Assembly: GCA_964631325.1 (NCBI GenBank)
Contig: CAZVWJ010000022.1
Coordinates: 1-40,027, forward strand
DNA from: CAZVWJ01 sp964631325
GTDB lineage: Bacteria; T1Sed10-126
Direction of reading: 5' to 3'
DNA length: 40,027 bases
Both the position numbers and the translations under genes were made by a program. Shown piece after piece: positions 16,357 to 24,800 of this stretch (the first letter of the stretch is position 1; each line of letters begins with the position of its first letter). Below the pieces are notes generated by a model. That model had not been told where the DNA came from and did not search any database. It saw nothing but the letters and a program-made list of their open reading frames with translations.

Positions 16357-16486
16357 ACTCTAAAAAGAGTTTTAAACGACATTTTAACTGTCAGAAGGTC
16401 TTCAAAACAAATTTCCACCCCCATATAGATAACGCGTACACGTCACAGGCCTTCCCCTTCGAGGGGGAAGAATTTATAAAGGGGCT
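16357..16486. repeat. MITE-related repeat, copy F (degraded)
   Basis: This fills the lpxD to lpxC-fabZ gap. Its left end (CTCTAAAAAGAGTTTTAAA) and right part (gggggaagaatttataaagg...) resemble the ends of copy E. The middle carries, in reverse orientation, the GCCTGTGACGnGTACGCGnTAT core shared with copies A and D. No intact terminal inverted repeat remains. Confidence 0.4.
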
Positions 16487-17461
16487 TCATTCAATCTTTT
16501 TTAATTTTTCATACATCTCCGGCAATTTCCGAATCAGGGCCTCCTGTTTGAGTTCCTCCCGGTGAGACCGAGCCGGGTAACCACTAACAGTAACCCCTTC
16601 TTCCGTTATGTCTTTAGTTACTCCGCTGCGGCTGGCAATTGTTACCCGGTCAGCAACTTTTACGTGATCTTTAATTCCCGACTGACCGGCAACAATCACA
16701 TGATCACCCAGCTCAACGCTGCCGGAGATTCCCGATTTTCCAACCAGTAAACAGTTTTCTCCAATCTGACAGTTATGGCCAATATGCACCTGGTCGTCAA
16801 TTTTTGTCCCGGTGCCGATCACTGTTTCACCGATTGTACCTCGATCCACGGTACAATTAGCTCCAATTTCTACCGCTCCTCCAATCTCAACGCCACCGAT
16901 TTGCGGTATTTTAACATGCTCCCCCTTTTTCTGCTGATAACCATAGCCATCCGCACCAATGACAGTATTTGAATGAATTTCAGAATTCTCCCCCAGGGAA
17001 GCAGGACACTGAATTCGAACACCGCTGTGCAAATGTACACCTGACGACAGGGTAGTCCGACCAACAATCGAAACTCCTGCTTCAATGCGCGTCCGGGGGC
17101 CACAGCTAACCTTTGGACCAATTACAGCCCCGGGACCGACGTGAATCGGTTCTGCGTAGGTAAAATCAGGAGCTATAGTAGCTGACTCCGAGATTCCGTC
17201 CAGAGGCAGCTCCGACTCAAATTCGTACAAAAGTTTAGGTAATTTATCATCAAGTTCCCTAACTCTCAAGTAATTTACAGGTCCGTCCACCTCAAGTTCA
17301 TGCTCAACAACTGCCGGACCGGAACAATCAACCGGTCCTTTCCGCCAGACTTCCGCGGTATTTTGCTCCCCCTGACCGGGCGGGGCGAGGGCCTCAATTT
17401 CCACGTCTTCCCCGACTAATTTCGCCGGGTGAAGCAACTCGGCCAGTTCAGATAATTTCAT
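16487..17461 (-). CDS. lpxD: UDP-3-O-acylglucosamine N-acyltransferase LpxD
   Basis: LpxD adds the second, N-linked acyl chain in lipid A synthesis. The 324-residue protein has the short N-terminal uridine-binding domain (residues 1 to about 100), a long hexapeptide-repeat beta-helix, the catalytic His in IDDQVHIGHNCQIGEN, then VVAGQSGI-like VIVAGQSGIKDHV and SGYPARSHREELKQEA leading to a C-terminal helix. It is slightly shorter than E. coli LpxD (341). The ATG overlaps the ompH-like stop by four bases, keeping the bamA, ompH, ompH, lpxD order found in diderm bacteria. Confidence 0.96.
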   Translation of the reverse strand: MKLSELAELLHPAKLVGEDVEIEALAPPGQGEQNTAEVWRKGPVDCSGPAVVEHELEVDGPVNYLRVRELDDKLPKLLYEFESELPLDGISESATIAPDFTYAEPIHVGPGAVIGPKVSCGPRTRIEAGVSIVGRTTLSSGVHLHSGVRIQCPASLGENSEIHSNTVIGADGYGYQQKKGEHVKIPQIGGVEIGGAVEIGANCTVDRGTIGETVIGTGTKIDDQVHIGHNCQIGENCLLVGKSGISGSVELGDHVIVAGQSGIKDHVKVADRVTIASRSGVTKDITEEGVTVSGYPARSHREELKQEALIRKLPEMYEKLKKIE

Positions 17462-18021
17462 TCTTCTTCTTCCAGCACATCCAGCCGAGCAATCACGTCA
17501 CCGGTAATATCGACCCTGGCAGAAACCCAGAGTATATCCGAGCTCTGGGCGTCGTACTGTTTAATCAGCTTTAATCCTTTCTTTTCCCCCAGGCTGCCAA
17601 TAACTTCCTGGACCTCGGACCGGATCGGGTCAAGTAATTCCGCCTGTTTTTGCTGCATCATACGTTCACTTTCCTGGGCCTGGGCTCTAAAATTCTGCAT
17701 TTTTGTCATAAATTCCTTGCGCCTCTGGGCCTGTTCACTGCGACTTAAAAATTGCATTTCCTCCCGCATTTTTTTGAGTTCTTTTTCCCGGGTGCTCATT
17801 TTTTCCTGGAGTCTTTTATGATAATCTTCCAGTTCTTGTTTTGCTTTCTGGTAAGCGTCGTAGCTTTCCAGCGCCCGGCTGAGATTTACGTAGCCAACTT
17901 TAATGCCGTTACTGCCGCTTTGTTCTCCCCGCACCCCATTTACAACCAACAAACCACCAACAACAATAAAAACTATCAACCCGCCAAACAATAAATTGAT
18001 CTTAGTGCTTTTAGACTTCAT
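17458..18021 (-). CDS. OmpH/Skp-family periplasmic chaperone (first copy)
   Basis: Skp/OmpH proteins hold unfolded outer-membrane proteins in the periplasm before BamA. The 187-residue product has an N-terminal hydrophobic segment (INLLFGGLIVFIVVGGLLVV), the typical VGYVNLSRALESYDAYQKA start of the mature protein, a long charged coiled coil (residues about 65-135) and a C-terminal EKKGLKLIKQYDAQSSDILWV strand. The chosen ATG has GGAGGG 7 bases upstream. A GTG five codons earlier would place that site inside the gene. It is 30-45 bases after a second OmpH-like gene. Confidence 0.88.
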   Translation of the reverse strand: MKSKSTKINLLFGGLIVFIVVGGLLVVNGVRGEQSGSNGIKVGYVNLSRALESYDAYQKAKQELEDYHKRLQEKMSTREKELKKMREEMQFLSRSEQAQRRKEFMTKMQNFRAQAQESERMMQQKQAELLDPIRSEVQEVIGSLGEKKGLKLIKQYDAQSSDILWVSARVDITGDVIARLDVLEEEE

Positions 18022-18065
18022 AAAAAATCCCTCCACGAAAGATTATGTATCGCTCAATTTAGGTT

Positions 18066-18557
18066 TTAGTTAGAATCCTCATTTTTTGCGTCGGAATTTA
18101 ATTTTTTAATTACCGGGCTGGTCAAATCCGCATATACTTCTGACGCGTAAAGAACCTGGTTTTCAGACAAAATCAAACTATATCCTCTTTTGACCGCAAC
18201 CTGTTTTATTATCCGGTAGATTTTTTGATGGGACTTCTGAATCAACTGTTCCTTCTGGCTTTGAATCTGATTAAGTGCTTCTTTGTAAATTTCACCATCC
18301 TGGCTGTTCTTTCGGCCTGAACCGGAGGATAAACTCTTGTTTTCGTGCTCAATAAACTTAAGCAAACGCTCCCGCCGGTGCTGTATTTCAGCTATTTTTT
18401 CCTGGAACACCTTATACCGAGAGACAACCTGTTCCCAGTTAACCACTCCAATTTTTATCAGCGGCGGAGCCCAGCTTAATTCCGGGAAGAGAGCAATTGA
18501 AAGTAAAATAATCACCCCGGCCATAATCCCGGCAAAGACAGGTTTCAGTTTACTCAT
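18066..18557 (-). CDS. OmpH/Skp-like protein (second copy)
   Basis: The 163-residue OmpH-like protein has an N-terminal hydrophobic segment (IMAGVIILLSIALF), then LIKIGVVNWEQVVSRYKVF. A charged coiled coil follows (EKIAEIQHRRERLLKFIEHE onward), then a C-terminal AVKRGYSLILSENQVLYAS strand and VYADLTSPVIKKL. It is shorter and more divergent than its neighbour and probably arose by tandem duplication. The start is taken as ATG; a GTG two codons earlier overlaps the bamA stop (TAGTG). It may be a second Bam-pathway chaperone; the divergence could mean a different client set. Confidence 0.8.
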   Translation of the reverse strand: MSKLKPVFAGIMAGVIILLSIALFPELSWAPPLIKIGVVNWEQVVSRYKVFQEKIAEIQHRRERLLKFIEHENKSLSSGSGRKNSQDGEIYKEALNQIQSQKEQLIQKSHQKIYRIIKQVAVKRGYSLILSENQVLYASEVYADLTSPVIKKLNSDAKNEDSN

Positions 18558-18562
18558 TTCCA

Positions 18563-20989
18563 CTAAAACCCACTCCCGATTGTAAATTCAACCCGGACCT
18601 CTCCTTTGTCATCAGCACCGGGATAAGTGTTCTCCAACTTTTTTCCCCAGCTCAAGATAATGGGACCAATAGGAGAATGAATTCGGAATCCAAAGCCAGT
18701 CGAGCTATAAGCATCACTGGTTGAAATCTCCCAGGATTTACGATAAACATTGCCCAGGTCCCCGAACAAAAAAATCTGCATCGTATTTTCTATCAGCATC
18801 ATCCGCAGCTCCAAATTAGTAAAAAAAGCTGACTTACCGCCCCCCAACTCATCTCCAGACTTATTGTAAAGAGCTATATCCCGATAATCATAGCCCCGGA
18901 CGCTACGATGCCCCCCCAAGTAGAACTTCTCAAAACTGGGGATTGGCGTATCGGATTCATCCTTCCAACTGGCGAGCGTCTGATAATTAAATCTAAAAGC
19001 CCAGAAAGACGGCCCGAGAAACGGGAGATAACCCCGAAAATCAAATTCAGGACGATAAAAATTAGTATTGCCACCAAATATCTCGGCGGCTACTTCGGAA
19101 GAACCCCGAAGATAATATCCTTCCGTAGGGAATAACCTGTTATCTCGACGATCCCGCTGGAGACCGATTTCAAAGCTACCTATTTCCCGAGAAAAACCAT
19201 CCGTATCGCCGGAATTCCGACGAGCCTCCGACAGATAATCTTCCGGAGCATTCCCCCCGGCTTCGCTAAGGTCATCAACTTCAACTTTTCGAAACGAATA
19301 CTCCACATCCACCTTGTTTGACAGAGCCGGGCCAAATTCTCGACCAAATCTGAGTGAACCGCCCTGTTTTATCTCGTCGTAATCTTCTTCCCGCTTGAAC
19401 ACCTGACTGAAAGCCGTCCAGCCAAAAGAAATTGGTGTTTTAGGTGGTTTTGTATTGATTTCATCAATATCATCGTTAAACCAGGGATCGTCCCAGGAAA
19501 TTCTATAATTGTCTTTTTTCTGGCCAAAACTCAATGATGTTTCCAAAGACTGACCGCGGCCGGTAAAACCCCGGGAATAATCGTAGAGACTGAAATTATC
19601 CTTTTTAATTGAAAGCTGCCCCGTAAGCCCCGATGAACTGCTGTAACCTCCGCCAAATTGTAACCGCCCTGTCCGGCCTTCTTCAACCTTTACCCTTATA
19701 ATTTTCGTATTCTGTTTCGACCCCGGGGCCACGTTAATTTTAACGTTTTTAAAAAATCCAAGGTTTCGCAGCCGTCGCTTGGAATTACGTAATTTAACCC
19801 CCTCTAACAGATCTCCTTTATGAAGCCGGAATTCTCGACGGATAACTCGATCATAAGTTTTCTGGTTACCATGAACCTCAATTCGTTCAACGTAATAGGG
19901 CTGACCTTCCTTGATATTAATCGAGACGTCAATTACATTGCGTTTTCGATCACGCTTAATTCTATAGCGCCCGGGAGCCATCACACTTGCTTCCACATAA
20001 CCGTGAGCCTGGTAGTGATCCTCAATTGCCTGTAGACCCCGGTGGAATTTATTATGATTATAAATAGCACCGGAGGAGAGGGGGATTTTATTTTTAAGCA
20101 GGGTATCACCATAAACAGAGTTCCCTTTGATTTTTACTTTGCCGAATTGATAAATTGGCCCCTCTTTGATGTGATAAAGAATATCATATCCGCCTTCTAC
20201 TTTATTGTGAAAAGCTTCGGCATCAATGTTCACATCCATGTAACCCCGGCTATAATACCACTGACGAATTGCCGCAATACCAGATTGAATACTCTGACCG
20301 GAATACGGAACTCCTTCCCGCAGAGGCGTCTTCCACCCGATACCCCACTTTCGATGAATCCGAGTCATCAAATCAATTTCCCCAAAATCAAAATAGACCC
20401 CCGTTATTACCTTTTGCTTCCCCTCATTAATTAAAAAACTAACAATCGCCCGGCCACTCGGGCCTTTTTCTACCCTGGTCTCCACAGAGGCGTACTCGTA
20501 ACCCCGCATCAAATAAAAAGTGGAAAGCTCACGCCGGGCCCGATTTATATTATAAGAACTGGCAGGATCGTTCCTCTGTAATAAAATGACATCATTGAGC
20601 TGTTTGTCAGTGAGTTCACTGTTGCCATTGAATTTTATGTTATTAATTCGAGGATATTCAAAGAACTTAAAGACTAACTTATCCCCCTGGCGAGTAACCT
20701 GTATATCCGAAAACAACCCCTCTGATTGCAACTTTTTCACTGCCATATTCACCCGGTGTTCAAACACGGGCTGGGGCAGAGTCTCCCCCGCTCTAAGTCC
20801 CACCCTGTTAACCACCTTACGGAGGTCCTGATCCTTCCAGATGCGTAGACCCTTGAATTTTATTTTCCGTAAGTACTGGCGGGGAGTTGTCGGAGCAGTA
20901 TCAGCCCGAACAATTCCCGGAACAGCGGTAAAACAGATGATAAAAAATGTCGTATAAAGAACTATTAATCTTGAAGTGGAAAAATTCAT
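18563..20989 (-). CDS. bamA: Outer membrane protein assembly factor BamA (Omp85)
   Basis: BamA inserts beta-barrel proteins into the outer membrane. The 808-residue protein has a signal peptide (residues 7-29, ending IVRADT). Five POTRA domains follow at about 40-112, 113-191, 195-278, 279-364 and 365-438, each ending in a conserved beta-strand pair (GLFSDIQV, GYEYASVE, GYMDVNID, GYVEASVM, GFFKNVKI). The 16-strand barrel starts near residue 440 and carries the VRGY lid motif (HRSVRGYDYRDI). The family's aromatic C-terminus is kept (FTIGSGF). A TATAAT at 21007-21012 (minus) just upstream could be a weak promoter. This gene is firm evidence for an outer membrane. Confidence 0.97.
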   Translation of the reverse strand: MNFSTSRLIVLYTTFFIICFTAVPGIVRADTAPTTPRQYLRKIKFKGLRIWKDQDLRKVVNRVGLRAGETLPQPVFEHRVNMAVKKLQSEGLFSDIQVTRQGDKLVFKFFEYPRINNIKFNGNSELTDKQLNDVILLQRNDPASSYNINRARRELSTFYLMRGYEYASVETRVEKGPSGRAIVSFLINEGKQKVITGVYFDFGEIDLMTRIHRKWGIGWKTPLREGVPYSGQSIQSGIAAIRQWYYSRGYMDVNIDAEAFHNKVEGGYDILYHIKEGPIYQFGKVKIKGNSVYGDTLLKNKIPLSSGAIYNHNKFHRGLQAIEDHYQAHGYVEASVMAPGRYRIKRDRKRNVIDVSINIKEGQPYYVERIEVHGNQKTYDRVIRREFRLHKGDLLEGVKLRNSKRRLRNLGFFKNVKINVAPGSKQNTKIIRVKVEEGRTGRLQFGGGYSSSSGLTGQLSIKKDNFSLYDYSRGFTGRGQSLETSLSFGQKKDNYRISWDDPWFNDDIDEINTKPPKTPISFGWTAFSQVFKREEDYDEIKQGGSLRFGREFGPALSNKVDVEYSFRKVEVDDLSEAGGNAPEDYLSEARRNSGDTDGFSREIGSFEIGLQRDRRDNRLFPTEGYYLRGSSEVAAEIFGGNTNFYRPEFDFRGYLPFLGPSFWAFRFNYQTLASWKDESDTPIPSFEKFYLGGHRSVRGYDYRDIALYNKSGDELGGGKSAFFTNLELRMMLIENTMQIFLFGDLGNVYRKSWEISTSDAYSSTGFGFRIHSPIGPIILSWGKKLENTYPGADDKGEVRVEFTIGSGF

Positions 20990-21069
20990 AAGAAGAGAGT
21001 ATCAAAATTATAGGGTATAATCAAAAAATAAAGACGAAAACAACTTAACACTGATTTTCCAGGATATTT

Positions 21070-21882
21070 CTATTCATCTTCAGAAACGAGCAAATTTACA
21101 GTTCCCGCTCCCTGGCCGTACTGATAACTCTGCTTGAGTGAAAGGGTCAGCATTTCTTTCGCCTGAATAACTGCTGCCGAAATACTTTTCTCACGGGCCA
21201 GAAAACCAGTAATTAAAGCACTGTATGTGCAACCCGTCCCGTGAGTGTTGACAGTCTCAATTCGGGGAGCAGAAATTCGACGGGGCGAAGAGTTATTCGC
21301 AGAAAACAAAAAATCAACAGCCTTTTCCTCATTGCGGTGTCCCCCTTTTATAAGCACGGCCGGGCCATCCAGCGATTCACTCAATTTATCTCCGAGCGTT
21401 TCCACATCCTCCCCCGGAGAAAAATCTTTTTGTTCGGCTATTTTACAGGTTTCCGGCCAGTTAGGAGTAATTAAATCAGCTTCCGGAAGAAGTCGATTTA
21501 CAATTATCTCCTCGGCCGCCGGTTCCAGAAGACTATCCCCACTTTCCGCCACCATTACCGGATCCACCACCAAGCGGGGCAACTGTTCGCTGCGCCGAGC
21601 AATTAATTCAATTACTTCCGGTTTGTAAAGCATACCAGTTTTTACCGCGGAAATAGAAACATCAGTTAGAATTGAATCCAACTGCTGTTCGATAAATCCG
21701 GTTTCAACCGGCGAAATCCCCCGGACCCCCCTGGTATTCTGAGCAGTCAGGGCTGTAATTACAGTACAGGGATGAACTCCGGTGCTCGAGAAGGCCTTAA
21801 TATCCGCCTGGATACCCGCGCCTCCGCCGGAATCCGAACCAGCAATTGTCAGAGCTGACGGTGGGGCTGTATTTTTATTCAT
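21070..21882 (-). CDS. thiD: Hydroxymethylpyrimidine/phosphomethylpyrimidine kinase ThiD
   Basis: ThiD phosphorylates HMP and then HMP-P for thiamine synthesis. The 270-residue ribokinase-fold protein shows TIAGSDSGGGAGIQADIKAF at the N-terminus, ALTAQNTRGV, AVKTGMLY, VVDPVMVAESGDSLL, DLITPNWPE, LIKGGHR and the anion-hole and base motif TVNTHGTGCTYSALI. It is 12 bases downstream of polC and 80 bases upstream of bamA. No other thiamine genes or TPP riboswitch are near, so it looks like a single gene carried in the long operon. Confidence 0.93.
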   Translation of the reverse strand: MNKNTAPPSALTIAGSDSGGGAGIQADIKAFSSTGVHPCTVITALTAQNTRGVRGISPVETGFIEQQLDSILTDVSISAVKTGMLYKPEVIELIARRSEQLPRLVVDPVMVAESGDSLLEPAAEEIIVNRLLPEADLITPNWPETCKIAEQKDFSPGEDVETLGDKLSESLDGPAVLIKGGHRNEEKAVDFLFSANNSSPRRISAPRIETVNTHGTGCTYSALITGFLAREKSISAAVIQAKEMLTLSLKQSYQYGQGAGTVNLLVSEDE

Positions 21883-21894
21883 GGTAATATCTTC

Positions 21895-24800
21895 TTAACT
21901 TGCAAAAAGGTCAATATTCTCCGTTTCCGGCAAATTCTCAAAAAAACCAACTTCCCGGGCCTGAGCCGCCACAGTCGAGTTAATCTGGGTCCGATTAGTA
22001 ACATCCTCTATCGAGGTGAATTTTTTATGTTGATGCGCTTCTTCCAGCCCCTTGGCCACCGTACCGCCAAGTCCGTCTATCGAAACATACGGAGCCCGCA
22101 GAACGGAATCGGATTCTAATTTAAATCGGCTCGCATCCGAACGGGAAATAAGCGGTGGTTTAATTTCTATCTCCCGCAAATAAGCCTCCTTCATAACCTC
22201 CATTGCAGAATACTCGGACTGGTCCCGGCTGTATGTTTGCCCTTCCTGTCGTTTAAAATCAATAATCCTCTCCAGTTCCTCCAAACGGTCGGTCACCTTT
22301 TCCAGAGAAGTAATATACCTTGTATCCAGATAATTGGCTTTCAGGGAAAAGAAACTGGCATAGAAAGCAGCCGGATGATGGACCTTGAAATAGGCAATTC
22401 GAAAGGCCATTATCACATAGGCGGCAGCGTGGGCCTTGGGAAATAAATATTCAATCTTCTGACAGCTCTTGATATACCACTCAGGCACCCCGTTGGCTTT
22501 CATTTTCTGCACCTGGTCCTGGTCCAGCCCCCGGCCTTTACGCACGTCTTCCATAATTTCAAAAGCTATCTCATCAGGCAACCCGTGATCCATTAAAAAA
22601 TTCATAATATCGTCCCGGCAGGTAATGACCGAAGTCAAATCAGCCTGACCGGAATTTATCAGGTTCCGGGCATTCCCCAGCCAGACGTTAGTTCCGTGGG
22701 AAAGACCGCTAATTCTCACCAGGTCGGCGAACGAAGAGGGTTTGGCCTCTTCCACCATATCCCGAACAAAAGTGGTGCCAAATTCGGGCACTGCGAGGAC
22801 TCCGGTCTGCATCTCCAGTTGCTCCGGTTCCAGGTCAATGACAGAAATATCCGAAAAAAGCTGAAGAGTCTGCTCATCGTCAAGAGGGATTTTTACCGGG
22901 TCAAGACCGGTTAATTCCTGGAGATGGCGTAATTGAGTCGGGTCATCATGACCAAGAATATCAAGCTTGACCAGTTGTTCCTCCATGGCGTGATAATCAA
23001 AATGAGTGGTTAAAAACTCGGAATCAGAGTCATTTGCCGGATAATTTATCGGAGAAAACTCATAAATGGACTTATCCTCGGGGACTATAATCATCCCACC
23101 GGGATGCTGAGAAGTATTTTGCTTAATCCCCTTCACCCCCCGGATCAACCGTTCCCGTTCGGCTTTCCTGTGGCGGATATTGCGTCCTTTTACATAGCCG
23201 TTAACAAAGCCGGCTGCTGTCCGATCACTGACTGTAGTTATGGTGCCGGCTCTGAAAACATTTTCCTTACCAAAAATTTCCTCCACGTAACGAAACATCC
23301 TCGGTTGGTATTCGCCGGAAAAATTCAGGTCAATGTCCGGTACTTTATTCCCCTCAAAGCCACAAAAAACTTCAAATGGAATATGAAAGCCATCCCGAGC
23401 CATTTCAGTTTCACACTCCGGGCACTTTCCGGCCGGTAAATCCACTCCCACCAACCCCTCGTGGTCCCCGGGGAATACAGTATTTTTACAGTCCGGGCAG
23501 CGATAATGCGGCGGCAGGGGATTAACCTCAGTAATCCCCATCAAAAAGGCCGTAAAACTAGAACCGACCGATCCGCGGGAACCAACGAGATAATTATCTT
23601 CCAGGCTTTTCTCGACCAACCGGGCGGCCATTACGTAAAGGTTTTCAAACTGGTTCCGAAGGATAGCCTCTTTTTCCTTCCGGAGACGTTTTTGAACCGG
23701 TTCGGGTAAAGTTTCTCCATACAACCGGTGGGCCTTTTGATCTACTGTTGTCTTAAATTCAGAACGGGCGTTTTCAACTTCCGGGGGATAAAATTCATCG
23801 GGAACCGGCTGAATATTTTCACACATGCCGGCAATCAACCGGGTGTTGTCCACAACAATTTGGACCGCGGCGTCTTCCCCGAGGTAATCGAATTCATCAA
23901 TCATTTCCTCGGTAGTTCGCATATACACCGGGGGCTGATTATCTGCATCGCTGAACTCCTGACCTGCCTGGAGAACCCGCCGGAATTTTTCATCGCCGGG
24001 ATCAATAAAATGAGCATCGCTGGTGGCCACTACCGGCTTACCTATTTCCTTGCCCAGGCAGTAGAGTCGGCGATTTAGTTCTTTTAGGTCCTCATAACTG
24101 GAAATATCATCGTAATCATCTTCCGCATCTAACATAAATTTATTATTGCCCACCGGCTGGAGCTCAATAAAATCATAAAATTTCATCCGCTCTTTGACCC
24201 GGTTTTCCGAATCGCCCTGGAGGATGCTCTGAAAAATTTCTCCCTGTTCGCAGGCAGAACCAATCAGTAACCCCTCCCTGTAGTCTTCCAGCTCGCTCCG
24301 TAAAATCCGCGGTTGCCGGTAAAAATACTCCGTGTGCGAACGTGAAACAAGCCGGTATAGGTTCTCCAGACCGGTCTCATTCCTGGCCAGCAGAAGCACA
24401 TGGTTAAAGGGAGCGTGATAATCGGACGTAGCCTCCAGGCCGGCCACAGTCTTTATTGTTAGTGGCTCCGGCAGACGGGGCTCCAATTCAGAAAAAATCT
24501 GCAAGGTTCGCCGGGCATCCTGGCGGGCATCAAAATCGTGTTCGATTTCTCCCTTAAATCTATTGAGAAAAACCTCGTTTAAATGGGAATTATCCGGAGC
24601 CCAGAAATTTTCCACCAGGCGCCGCAGGTGAACAATGGGATTTTCAAGGGAAAAACCAATTTTTTCCAGGAAATTCCGAACAAAATCAGCTTCATAAATC
24701 AACACCGGTTTTTCGCCCACGAATTCCGTTAAATCTTCAATCACAGACTCCGGGGGCGGAGCTTCCAGGAGTTCTTCTTTGTCAACCGTGGATTGTTTTA

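Noticed and set aside
21070..21894. TPP riboswitch near thiD
   Set aside because: The polC-thiD gap is only 12 bases, and I see no THI-box sequence upstream.
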